Below are positions 1 to 7,954 of a DNA stretch of 64,000 nt, in pieces (position 1 is the first letter of the stretch; every line of letters begins with the position of its first letter). The position numbers and the translations under genes are program-made. The notes beneath the pieces were generated by a model that worked only from the letters and a program-made list of their open reading frames with translations, was not told where the DNA came from and did not search any database. Source of the stretch: Lachnospiraceae bacterium (GTDB lineage: Bacteria; Bacillota; Clostridia; Lachnospirales; Lachnospiraceae); the NCBI GenBank assembly GCA_900771195.1, contig CAAGMZ010000019.1, positions 124,001-188,000 on the forward strand, given 5' to 3'.

Positions 1-142
1 TCCTGATAATCGCAAATGCACCGAGTCCGATAACAATCACAGCCGACAGAGACGCAACTGTCCTCATTACGCGTTTTCTGACCGCAATTTTATGTTCTGC
101 TATCTCCCTCACATAACTTTCAAACTCTTCCCTATTTCTCAT
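1..142 (-). CDS. Start of probable anti-sigma factor / single-pass membrane protein (partial)
   Basis: The first 47 codons are visible; the rest lies beyond the window. The ATG at 142 overlaps the end of the sigma-factor gene by 11 nt, so the two are translationally coupled. The N-terminus is charged (begins MRNREEFESYVREIAEHK), followed by a hydrophobic stretch from about residue 29 (VASLSAVIVIGLGAFAII). That gives a short cytoplasmic segment and then a membrane helix, the usual plan of anti-sigma factors encoded directly after ECF sigma genes. The role is inferred from position and topology only; no family motif is visible in the fragment. Confidence 0.6.
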   Translation of the reverse strand, partial: MRNREEFESYVREIAEHKIAVRKRVMRTVASLSAVIVIGLGAFAIIR

Positions 143-683
143 ATTCAAAGCCCTCCTTTTCCATAATCTCCCGAAGTGCTTTTCTTGCTCTGGTCGCCAT
201 GTTATCAATCTGCTTGTGGCTCTTTTTCATAACAGCGGCTGCCTCATCGTAAGTCATGTCCTCAAAGTAGAGCAGGTGAAGAACCTGCCGGTAATCAGGG
301 TTCAGCTTGTCCAGTGCCTCATGAACAAGTCTTTTTTCTTCGTCCCTTATGACCTGTTCCTCAAACTGCGCACATTCCTCGCTTTCCTCTGCATCATCAA
401 GGGGAATCTGCTTAAAAAGTGAGTGATGCCTGATATAGCTTACCATTTTGTGGTGACCGATTGTAAAAAGGTATGTCTTAAAGGATACTTTTCCGTTATA
501 CCTGCCCTTATGTACAATCAGTTCAGCAAAACACTCTGCTGCAATCTCCTCTGAAACACTAAGGTTGCCTATTGTCCTGTTAATGAAAAAAATCAAATTG
601 TCTTCGTAAAGATCGATAATCTCAGAAAAAGCCTTCTCGTCTCCCATCAGGAAATGGCGGTAGCTACTTGCACCATTATCCAT
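132..683 (-). CDS. ECF-type RNA polymerase sigma factor
   Basis: 183-aa sigma-70 family protein of the ECF type. Region 2 spans roughly residues 10-80 (FSEIIDLYEDNLIFFINRTI, then FKTYLFTIGHHKMVSYIRHH), and region 4 spans about 115-175 (LNPDYRQVLHLLYFEDMTYDEAA, ending in a helix-turn-helix). The start at 683 is preferred over an upstream in-frame codon at 731 because AGGAGG lies six bases before it. The following gene overlaps the stop codon and probably encodes its membrane anti-sigma partner. It should direct polymerase to a small envelope or stress regulon; the inducing signal cannot be read from the sequence. Confidence 0.9.
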   Translation of the reverse strand: MDNGASSYRHFLMGDEKAFSEIIDLYEDNLIFFINRTIGNLSVSEEIAAECFAELIVHKGRYNGKVSFKTYLFTIGHHKMVSYIRHHSLFKQIPLDDAEESEECAQFEEQVIRDEEKRLVHEALDKLNPDYRQVLHLLYFEDMTYDEAAAVMKKSHKQIDNMATRARKALREIMEKEGFEYEK

Positions 684-789
684 ACGGTCCTCCTTCTTCA
701 CTAAGATTTCCCCTACACTTATTATTCGCATGAGGATGTCAGAATCCTCACTTATTTTTTATTGGAATTATTTATGAATTAAGTTTCCG

Positions 790-2190
790 CTATCTGTAAA
801 GATCAGCGAGAGTAATAAGCATGACATTATTTTCCCCGGCAAATTTTTTTACCTCGTCAGTAAAAGATGTTTTAGAACACAGTATATATGATTTGTCGGG
901 ATATGAGGCAATAAGTTTTCCCCTTTTAAGAAGCTTCTGTGCTGTTTCAAGATGAATTCCCTGATTCTGGTACTTACATTCCCCAATCAACGCACACTTG
1001 CACATCGGATTAATGCCTACAATATCAATTTCTTCCTCACTTCTGCTTTGAGAATCGTTTCCCCACCATTTTCCGATTTTTGTTATTGTAAATCCTAATT
1101 TTCCCTGTATACTTGCCTGCTGAATATAATACCTGCACATATCCTCAAAAATATGGCCCATGTAATCGGATAACTGTGGTCTGACAATTTCATCAAAATA
1201 TTTGTTTCCGCCCTGCATCATAATCAAGTCCATTCCGTTCGGAACAAATCTGTACCAGAACCGGAACATATTGTCTGAAATTACATACATACTTTTTTTT
1301 CTGTTATCTTCTTCCGTTACTGCCAGGCATTTTTCCACAATTCCAATTGCCATCAGCGACTTAAGGCAATAAGTTACCGTTGCAGTATCAGAATGAATCC
1401 TGGTCACAATTTCATTCATTCTTGTTGCACCATTGGCCAGTGCTTCAATCACAGCATTGTAAGTTGACACTTCTCTAAGTTCCTGCTTCAGGAGATTAAC
1501 CGGCTCCTCAAACAGATACCCACTGCCATTGAAAAAAAGCTGCGATATATTTTCATAAACAGACTTTTTAGGGTCAAACAGCTCTAAATACTTAGGAATC
1601 CCACCGGTAACTCCATAAACAAGTGCCTTATCCTCATATGAGTAATCAGGCACAAAAGATGCCGATGTCCTGAAATCAAATGGGTGCAGTTTTATCTGTG
1701 ATGTCCTCCTGCCGTAAAGCGGACTTTTATATCCCAATACCTGGTTCTCCATAAAGCTCATGGAAGATCCGCACAAAATCAGATACATTCTGGTGTCTTT
1801 CCACTTCTCATCAATGTATCGCTGAAGTCTTGAAGAAATACTTTTATCTGATGATGCAAGATACGGATATTCATCTATCACAACTATAAATCTTTCATTT
1901 TTTATATTTTCAGTCAGAAAATCAAATGCATCTTCAAAGCTTCCAAACGGAGGCATATTTGTCATTTCAGGGAAAAAAATCTTAAGTATGGCTTTGCTGA
2001 ACAATTCAAGATTTCTGTCTGCAGTTGACTCAATTGCGGTAAATATAACGGATTTTTTGTTCTCAACAAATTTATGAATCAGGGTGGACTTTCCAACCCG
2101 CCTTCTTCCATATATTACAGGCATCTGAAACTGATTTGTCTCATAAAGACTGTTAAGTACAGACAATTCTTTTTCTCTTCCTACAAACAT
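790..2190 (-). CDS. AAA family ATPase with C-terminal DUF234-type domain
   Basis: 466 aa. A P-loop opens the protein (GRRRVGKST, about residues 28-36), with a Walker B-like FIVVIDEYPYL near 100-110 and LCGSS (sensor 1-like) near 138. A winged-helix-like segment follows (about 245-290), then a C-terminal region with the nuclease-like pattern EEEIDIVG and IGECKY typical of DUF234 proteins of the archaeal-ATPase/AAA_14 group. Cellular role is unknown for this family. Three 15-nt direct repeats lie between the promoter and the start codon, consistent with self-binding through the winged helix. It is transcribed away from the end of the molybdenum hydroxylase operon, with its promoter abutting that operon's last stop. 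Confidence 0.8.
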   Translation of the reverse strand: MFVGREKELSVLNSLYETNQFQMPVIYGRRRVGKSTLIHKFVENKKSVIFTAIESTADRNLELFSKAILKIFFPEMTNMPPFGSFEDAFDFLTENIKNERFIVVIDEYPYLASSDKSISSRLQRYIDEKWKDTRMYLILCGSSMSFMENQVLGYKSPLYGRRTSQIKLHPFDFRTSASFVPDYSYEDKALVYGVTGGIPKYLELFDPKKSVYENISQLFFNGSGYLFEEPVNLLKQELREVSTYNAVIEALANGATRMNEIVTRIHSDTATVTYCLKSLMAIGIVEKCLAVTEEDNRKKSMYVISDNMFRFWYRFVPNGMDLIMMQGGNKYFDEIVRPQLSDYMGHIFEDMCRYYIQQASIQGKLGFTITKIGKWWGNDSQSRSEEEIDIVGINPMCKCALIGECKYQNQGIHLETAQKLLKRGKLIASYPDKSYILCSKTSFTDEVKKFAGENNVMLITLADLYR

Positions 2191-2214
2191 AATATCACCA
2201 CCATTTAATAAAAA

Positions 2215-2250
2215 TTTTAGTAAAACATATTTTAGTAAAGCATATTTTAC
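2215..2250 (-). promoter_or_regulatory. Three 15-nt direct repeats (probable operator) before the AAA ATPase gene
   Basis: TTTTAGTAAAACATA, TTTTAGTAAAGCATA and a weaker TTTTACTTTATTATA start at 2215, 2230 and 2245, an exact 15-nt period. They lie between the -10 element and the start codon. The layout suggests an operator for repression, possibly by the ATPase itself. The repeat is direct observation; the regulator is inference. Confidence 0.6.
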
Positions 2251-2253
2251 TTT

Positions 2254-2282
2254 ATTATATACATTTTACAGATTAAAATCAA
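2254..2282 (-). promoter_or_regulatory. Probable sigma-A promoter of the AAA ATPase gene
   Basis: On the minus strand TTGATT is followed after 17 bp by a perfect TATAAT. It lies within 5 bp of the stop codon of the molybdenum operon's last gene, so the ATPase gene has its own promoter. Confidence 0.6.
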
Positions 2283-2286
2283 TATT

Positions 2287-2868
2287 TCAGACTGAATCCT
2301 CTCTGAAATCTATATCCCAAAGCTCTTCTCCGGCGACTTCGTACATAAAGCAGTCATCCGCATGTGCTTTTATTATCTTTTTGCCGCCTGTATCCCCCGT
2401 AAGAGTCATAAGCTCTGCCTCAAGTGCAGTCCTAAACATCGTAGGATTTCCCAATCTGCTGCCACAGCATACACAGCCGACAGCCATGCCGCTTTCCATC
2501 ACTGCTTTCATAAATCCGTCAATGGTTTCGCCCTTAAGCTTTGGCTGGTCAGCCACTATAAATGTATCATAGCCTTCTTCCTTGGGAAGCGCACGAATCC
2601 CTGCCTTTATGGAATATGAGATTCCAAGCCTGCTGTCAGGACTTATTATTGCATTTACCCTGTCGGCATTAAGGCCGTTCACATATGCCGAAATCTCCTC
2701 ATACTGTGTCACCACAATAATACTGTAATCTTCATTCTCTTGCACTATATCAAGCAGTTCATCCAGACATTGCCTGTAAAGCGGCTTTCCTCCTATTATT
2801 TCAAGAAGCTTGTTGCTGCCGTACCTTATGCTGTTTCCTGCGGCGAGATATATTATTCTATTTTTCAT
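2287..2868 (-). CDS. MocA/MobA-like molybdenum cofactor nucleotidyltransferase
   Basis: 193 aa. The N-terminal nucleotide-binding pattern is IIYLAAGNSIRYGSNKLLE (a variant of LAAGxSxRxGxxK). Downstream are DQPKL (the metal-binding motif, usually D-x-P) and GNP. It probably transfers CMP or GMP to molybdopterin to make the dinucleotide cofactor. Its gene overlaps the end of the Mo-subunit gene by 11 nt, so it most likely services that enzyme; in this context MocA-type cytidylyl transfer is the better guess. Alternative: a nucleotidyltransferase for another small molecule, less likely given the operon. Confidence 0.8.
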   Translation of the reverse strand: MKNRIIYLAAGNSIRYGSNKLLEIIGGKPLYRQCLDELLDIVQENEDYSIIVVTQYEEISAYVNGLNADRVNAIISPDSRLGISYSIKAGIRALPKEEGYDTFIVADQPKLKGETIDGFMKAVMESGMAVGCVCCGSRLGNPTMFRTALEAELMTLTGDTGGKKIIKAHADDCFMYEVAGEELWDIDFREDSV

Positions 2869-5152
2869 GGTTTATGGCCTTTAATATCTTTTCGGGTGTG
2901 AACGGAACCTCTCTGAGCATGGTACCCGTAGCATTGAATATGGCGTGGGCAATGGCCGGAACCGGTGTATCTATCACAAGTTCACCGATTGATTTGGCTC
3001 CGAACGGTCCGCTTTTTTCATAGCTGCTCTCAAACTCAACGCGGATTTTTTCCACATCAAGTCTTGAGGGAACCTTGTAATTCATAAGGGAATCCTCTAT
3101 AACCTTCCCTTTGTCAGTATAGTTTACATCCTCGTAAAGTGCCATTCCGATTCCCTGCAAAATTCCCCCTTCAGCCTGGACTCTTGCAAGGTTGTCGTTT
3201 ATGACGGTTCCGCAGTCTATGACACCCACATAATCCACAACTTTAATTTCACCTGCTTCGGTATCTATCTCTACCTCTGCCATTCCGACCATAAAAGGAG
3301 GCGGGGACACAGGTGATGAATTGCTGACGGTGACTTCCACAGTCTCCGTATTTCCGCACATGGATTTCAGGGCAATATCAGTCAGGGATATCTTTTCTCC
3401 CGTTATGAGATTGGTAACCTGATGGTCCTCATAGCTTACATTATCAGGTGTGGAAGACCACATTCCTGCAGCTATCCTGCAAATATGTTCCTTAAGTTCC
3501 ATGCACGCCTTCTCAACAGCTTTCCCGGTAACATATGTGGTACTGGACGCATATGAACCTGAATCATAAGGTGAAATGTCGCTGTCAGCGCCAAACACCG
3601 TAATATCATCAACCGGACATTCCATGCATTCTGCCGCCATCTGGGCGAGTATGGTATCACATCCCGTTCCCATATCTGCAGCACCGATTATAAGCGTGAA
3701 TTTTCCATCAGCGTCAAGCCTTACGGTAGCACTTCCCACATCAACGGAAGATATTCCGGAACCCTGCATTGCAATGGCCATTCCCACGCTTCGAATCCTG
3801 TGTTCGCCAACTTTTTTGCATGGGTATTTGTCGTCCCAGCCAATCATCTTTCCGGCTCTTTCAAGGCATCTGTCAAGGGCGCAGCTTGTAGCAGTCTCAC
3901 CATAGTAGGCGTGCATTATGTCGCCTTCCCTTGTCATATTCATCTCACGGAGTTTAACCGGATCAATTCCCAGTTTTGATGCAAGTTCATTTACAGTTGA
4001 CTCCACGGCATAGATTCCCTGCGGTGCTCCGTATCCTCTGAATGCCCCTGCACACTGAAGATTAGTATACACAACATCATAATTGAACCTGTGTGCCAAA
4101 AGACTCCTGCTGTAAAGCGGAATCGACTTATGTCCGGAAAGCCCGACCGTTGTAGGTCCATGGTCTCCGTATGCACCTGAATTGGAAAGAGTATACACAT
4201 CAAGCGCTTTAATATGTCCTTCTCTGTCTGCTCCAAGCTTTACACTCACTTCCATCTCATGTCTTGGAGAGCCTGCTGTCTGGGATTCCTGTCTCGTATA
4301 TATTATTTTGGATGGTTTTTTAGTCATCCATGTCACAAAAGCAGGAAAAAGCTCTGCAACAACACTCTGTTTTGCCCCGAATCCACCACCGATTCTTGGT
4401 TTGCTTACCCGTATCATTGACTCCGGAATACCAAGTGCATTAGAAAGTATTCTTCTCGCATGGAAAACAATCTGCGTTGAGCTTATCACATGAAGCCTTC
4501 CGTACGTATCTATCTCGCAATATGTCCTGAAGGTCTCCATCATCGCCTGACTGTTAGCCTTGCAGTGATATGTTCCGCTTATGATTTCATCACACTCTTT
4601 CATGACGGCATCAACATCACCGTATCCGCTTTCTTCGTGGGCAACAAGATTTCGTCCGGCATCCGCTCCGACAGGTGCAAGAGATTTCCAGTTGTTTTCG
4701 GGATGTACATGCACCGGATTGTCCTTGGCATTTCTGAAATCAAGGACCGGCTCTTTCACGTCATAGCTTACTTTGATAAGTTTTTTTGCCTTTTTTATGT
4801 CTTTTTCATTCCATCCTGCAATAATTGCAACAGGATCTCCCACAGACCTTACTATCCTGTCCAGTATAAGTCTGTCGTAGGGACTGGGCTCCGGATATGT
4901 CTGACCTGCTGTGGTGAAGCGGTTCTGTGGCACATCCTTATATGTGTATATGGCCTCTATTCCCGGAACAAGCATTGCTTTGGATATGTCAATGTCCTTT
5001 ATCTCCGCACTGGCATAAGGACTTCTCAGAAGCTCCACAACAAGACAATCCTGCGGTGTCACATCATCAACATATACAGGCTGCCCCGTCAGAAGCTGCA
5101 TTGCGTCTTTTTTACGGATTGGCTTTGACACCACTTTATAGTTATCGTTCAT
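2858..5152 (-). CDS. Molybdenum hydroxylase (xanthine dehydrogenase family), Mo-binding subunit
   Basis: 764 aa, the normal length for the large subunit. The start at 5152 (MNDNYKVVSKP) fits family length; a longer reading frame to 5263 would only add residues overlapping the ferredoxin gene. Visible motifs: GGGFGAKQ and AFRGYGAPQ (molybdopterin contacts) and GAKSIGELV near the C-terminus, carrying the catalytic Glu. It would hydroxylate an N-heterocycle such as xanthine, hypoxanthine or a related purine or pyridine; the substrate is not certain. It overlaps the 2Fe-2S gene and the nucleotidyltransferase gene by 11 nt each, giving a tightly coupled FAD/FeS/Mo/cofactor operon. Confidence 0.9.
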   Translation of the reverse strand: MNDNYKVVSKPIRKKDAMQLLTGQPVYVDDVTPQDCLVVELLRSPYASAEIKDIDISKAMLVPGIEAIYTYKDVPQNRFTTAGQTYPEPSPYDRLILDRIVRSVGDPVAIIAGWNEKDIKKAKKLIKVSYDVKEPVLDFRNAKDNPVHVHPENNWKSLAPVGADAGRNLVAHEESGYGDVDAVMKECDEIISGTYHCKANSQAMMETFRTYCEIDTYGRLHVISSTQIVFHARRILSNALGIPESMIRVSKPRIGGGFGAKQSVVAELFPAFVTWMTKKPSKIIYTRQESQTAGSPRHEMEVSVKLGADREGHIKALDVYTLSNSGAYGDHGPTTVGLSGHKSIPLYSRSLLAHRFNYDVVYTNLQCAGAFRGYGAPQGIYAVESTVNELASKLGIDPVKLREMNMTREGDIMHAYYGETATSCALDRCLERAGKMIGWDDKYPCKKVGEHRIRSVGMAIAMQGSGISSVDVGSATVRLDADGKFTLIIGAADMGTGCDTILAQMAAECMECPVDDITVFGADSDISPYDSGSYASSTTYVTGKAVEKACMELKEHICRIAAGMWSSTPDNVSYEDHQVTNLITGEKISLTDIALKSMCGNTETVEVTVSNSSPVSPPPFMVGMAEVEIDTEAGEIKVVDYVGVIDCGTVINDNLARVQAEGGILQGIGMALYEDVNYTDKGKVIEDSLMNYKVPSRLDVEKIRVEFESSYEKSGPFGAKSIGELVIDTPVPAIAHAIFNATGTMLREVPFTPEKILKAINHEK

Positions 5153-5615
5153 CTGTCTTTTCTCCCTTCCTGTATGCGATATACGCTTTGATTCCGCGAA
5201 GCTGTCCCTCATATCCTGAGCATCTGCATATATTTCCTGAAAGAAATTCTTTGATTTCATCATCGGTGGGGTCAGGATTTTCTCTGAGCAAAGCTATTGC
5301 ATTCATCATGAATCCCGGATTACAGAACCCACACTGCTCCGCTCCTTCATCTGCAATAAAAGCACCAATTTCCTTCGCCTCTTTTTGAAGTCCTTCAAGC
5401 GTGGTAACCTTATGTCCGTCGATTCTTGCCGCAAGTATGCTGCATGAAAGCACAGGCTTTTCGTCCACCCACACCGTACAGGCACCGCAATTTGAGGTCT
5501 CGCATCCCCGCTTTACGCTGTAACATTTGTTTTTTCTCAAAAGATCTATCAAAAGAGTATCGGCATCAATATCTGAGTTTACCTTTCTTCCGTTAAGGTT
5601 GAAATTTATTTCCAT
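5142..5615 (-). CDS. Molybdenum hydroxylase 2Fe-2S subunit
   Basis: 157 aa. The N-terminal plant-type ferredoxin motif reads CETSNCGACTVW, with a further Cys at VLSC. The C-terminal helical 2Fe-2S domain has CGFCNPGFMM and NICRCSGY. All eight cluster cysteines are present. It passes electrons from the Mo centre to the FAD subunit. The ATG at 5615 is preferred because GGAGG lies nine bases upstream; it shares bases with the FAD gene's stop (TGATG). The GTG one codon earlier is an alternative start. Confidence 0.92.
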   Translation of the reverse strand: MEINFNLNGRKVNSDIDADTLLIDLLRKNKCYSVKRGCETSNCGACTVWVDEKPVLSCSILAARIDGHKVTTLEGLQKEAKEIGAFIADEGAEQCGFCNPGFMMNAIALLRENPDPTDDEIKEFLSGNICRCSGYEGQLRGIKAYIAYRKGEKTDER

Positions 5616-6388
5616 CACTTTGTACCTCCTGACTCTATGGCATTTACGGTACGCTTCACAAGTACCTTTGACATATCTTTTCTATATGAAGCACTTGCCC
5701 GGCTGTTCCCCTGAGTTTCTATTCTGTCATATACATATTCTGCTGCTTCGTCAGCCTTCATTGTATCGGGAACCTCATATAGAACTGCGCTGTGCGGCCT
5801 TGCCCCCACTACAATGTGATACATTCCATCGTAAGCGGCCGTTGCGCAGTTAAGCACCGGGAAATCAGTGCTGTTATTACGCACGGACATATATGCTGCC
5901 TTAAGGAATTTTTTCGGAATAAAAACAGACATCAGAATATCACGGTCATATTTCATTCCGGCGAATTTGCCAATCGGAACTGTTCCTGCCTTATAAAGAC
6001 TGACTTCTGCCCCAAGAGCCATAAACACAGTAAGCACGTCGGAAAAACCGAATCTTCCGAACACGCTGCCTCCAACCGTTGCCAGATTCCGAAACTGGAC
6101 CCCCACAATATGCCTTAAAGCTTCTTTTATTGCACCGCAGGAATACAAGTCCAGAGACTTATCCGTCTCAAGCCTCCTAAGCGTAGTCATAGCCCCTATT
6201 TCCCAGCCTTCACTGTTCTCTCTTATATAGTCAAGCCCAAGTCCTGACATATCTATTGCTTTATTAATATTCCTTTCCTGCATTTTGAGCCACATCATTC
6301 CGCCTATTACGGTGTTGGTCTTATTCTGATTCAGTTCGTAGGCCTCTTCAATGCTTTTTACCTTAACGTATTCTCTGATATTTAACAT
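5615..6388 (-). CDS. Molybdenum hydroxylase FAD-binding subunit
   Basis: 257 aa, CoxM/XdhB family. VIGGMMWLKM (about 27-36) and TVGGSVFGRFGFSD (about 103-116) match the two FAD-binding loops of this fold. It would move electrons from the 2Fe-2S subunit to NAD or another acceptor. It is the first gene of the four-gene operon, with GGGAGA before the ATG, and lies only 37 nt after the upstream ATPase gene, so read-through from that gene is possible. Confidence 0.88.
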   Translation of the reverse strand: MLNIREYVKVKSIEEAYELNQNKTNTVIGGMMWLKMQERNINKAIDMSGLGLDYIRENSEGWEIGAMTTLRRLETDKSLDLYSCGAIKEALRHIVGVQFRNLATVGGSVFGRFGFSDVLTVFMALGAEVSLYKAGTVPIGKFAGMKYDRDILMSVFIPKKFLKAAYMSVRNNSTDFPVLNCATAAYDGMYHIVVGARPHSAVLYEVPDTMKADEAAEYVYDRIETQGNSRASASYRKDMSKVLVKRTVNAIESGGTK

Positions 6389-6425
6389 ATATTTCTCCCA
6401 TGTGCTATGATTTGTCTTTTTTTAA

Positions 6426-7754
6426 CTATAAATATGGCACCATATATACCGGTATACAGATGATATCATTATCCTTACTCATGTCCTTTGTATATACCAG
6501 ATATCTGTTTAAAATCCGGTCTGAAAACTTTTCCGTAAACACATCCAATGACTTGTGTGTCTTATATCCGGATGATTTTACCTCTAATGGAACAATTTTA
6601 TTTTTTCTTGCCAGTAAAAAATCAATTTCATAATTATGCTTGGATTTTTCATTCATAATCGTGTGATAAAACAGCTCATTTCCATTGGCCGCCAGGCACT
6701 GTGCCACTGCATTTTCATACAGATAACCAAGGTTAACGCTCAGTTTATCACTAAGAAGCTTTTCGTATATCTCATTTTCCGTAAAATCTTTATCTTTAAA
6801 CATAAGTGTTACAAATAATCCTGTATCACCCAAAAACAGCTTGAACCTTGACAGGTCTATTGTACCGGACAATTCTGCATTAGGATTATTCACATTGTAT
6901 GAAACCAGTACGGTTTTAGAATCCTTTAATTCCGCGATATATTCCAGAATTTTTTCCGTTTTTTCTCCTTCAAGTACACTGCCTGCCTGAAATCTTGATG
7001 CATTTTTGTTAAGCTGTGCCGGAATGGCATCAAACAGCATAGCCAGCCGCCCTGTCTGATCTATTTTGGCAAAATCCGACTCATACAGATTCAATATGTC
7101 CCGTTTTGTTTCGTCAACAAGTCTGAAGTTATTAGTCTCAATGTATGTTGCGACTGCCTGAGGCATCCCTCCTACCAGCATATACAGTCTGAATTGTCTC
7201 AGCTGCCTGCGATTGACTGCATCACCTATGCCCTGTTTTGTTTCAAAGCATTTCTTCAAAAGCAGGAATGAGGTTTCATCGCCAATAGCCCACAAAAATT
7301 CCTCATAATCCATAGGATACATGTTTATCCGTCTTTCTTCGCTCGGAATCAGAATATCCTTGACATTCTTTTTTATGGAAATCAATGAGCCTGTTTCAAT
7401 ATAATCGTATCTGTGATCTGCGACCAGTGTCCTGACTGCCTGCCGGGCCTTTGGACAAAACTGTACCTCATCAAATATAATTAATGAATTCCGTTCATGC
7501 AAATCCACCTTGTATTGCAACTGCAGCTGCAAAAACAGGTATTTCAGGTCAGACATATCTTCAAAAAGGCTCTTTACCTCCGTTGATGCTTTTGAAAAAT
7601 CAATTAATATATAGCTTTTGTATTCATTTCTGGCAAATTCCTCAACCACCGTTGACTTACCGACCCGACGCGCACCTTCAATCAGAAGAGCTGTTCTGCC
7701 GTCCGAATCACGTTTCCACTCAAGCATTTTGTTGTAAATTTTACGTCTAAACAT
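6426..7754 (-). CDS. AAA_14 / DUF4143 family ATPase
   Basis: 442 aa starting at MFRRKIYNKM. The P-loop is GARRVGKST (about 27-35), Walker B is SLIIFDEVQFCP and sensor 1 is ETGSLISI. The C-terminal DUF4143 domain ends in the PD-(D/E)xK-like pattern YEIDFLLARKN followed by VPLEVKSS. Function of these ATPases is unresolved. It is distinct in sequence from the DUF234 ATPase at 790-2190 but shares the architecture of P-loop plus nuclease-like tail. The start is ambiguous: the start region is repeated three times in tandem upstream. GGAAAGAG nine bases before the ATG at 7754 supports this choice; 7775 is possible. Confidence 0.82.
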   Translation of the reverse strand: MFRRKIYNKMLEWKRDSDGRTALLIEGARRVGKSTVVEEFARNEYKSYILIDFSKASTEVKSLFEDMSDLKYLFLQLQLQYKVDLHERNSLIIFDEVQFCPKARQAVRTLVADHRYDYIETGSLISIKKNVKDILIPSEERRINMYPMDYEEFLWAIGDETSFLLLKKCFETKQGIGDAVNRRQLRQFRLYMLVGGMPQAVATYIETNNFRLVDETKRDILNLYESDFAKIDQTGRLAMLFDAIPAQLNKNASRFQAGSVLEGEKTEKILEYIAELKDSKTVLVSYNVNNPNAELSGTIDLSRFKLFLGDTGLFVTLMFKDKDFTENEIYEKLLSDKLSVNLGYLYENAVAQCLAANGNELFYHTIMNEKSKHNYEIDFLLARKNKIVPLEVKSSGYKTHKSLDVFTEKFSDRILNRYLVYTKDMSKDNDIICIPVYMVPYL

Positions 7755-7766
7755 TTTGCGCATCTC

Positions 7767-7847
7767 TTTCCGCATTTTTTATTATACTAATTTTGTCAGT
7801 TTCCGCATTTTTTATACAATGATATTATCATGTTTCCGCATTTTTTT
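7767..7847 (-). repeat. Three tandem 33-nt leader repeats before the DUF4143 ATPase gene
   Basis: TTTCCGCATTTTTT begins at 7767, 7800 and 7833, an exact 33-nt period. On the coding strand each unit reads AAAAAATGCGGAAA. Because 33 is a multiple of three, all three ATG-CGG-AAA triplets are in one frame; the two upstream copies run into TAA after nine and eight codons, while the third opens the ATPase frame. This looks like tandem duplication of the initiation region, or an operator iteron. Confidence 0.75.
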
Positions 7848-7883
7848 CAAGACAATGTGTACTTGTCAGGAAAAGTCTTTATA

Positions 7884-7912
7884 TTGCAGTAAAGTTCCAT
7901 ATATGTTATACT
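7884..7912 (+). promoter_or_regulatory. Probable sigma-A promoter of the phosphofructokinase gene
   Basis: TTGCAG, a 17-bp spacer and TATACT lie 43 bp upstream of the ATG at 7955. GAGG precedes the start codon. Confidence 0.6.
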
Positions 7913-7954
7913 TAACGCGTTCTTCAAAATACATTCTATTTTACGAGGTCATAT

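Noticed and set aside
4490..5128. Long plus-strand frame opposite the Mo-hydroxylase gene
   Set aside because: It is antisense to well-conserved coding sequence, lacks a ribosome site and has a composition typical of a shadow frame.
5152..5263. Longer N-terminus for the Mo-hydroxylase large subunit
   Set aside because: The extra residues overlap the ferredoxin gene and extend beyond the usual family start; the ATG at 5152 gives the normal length.
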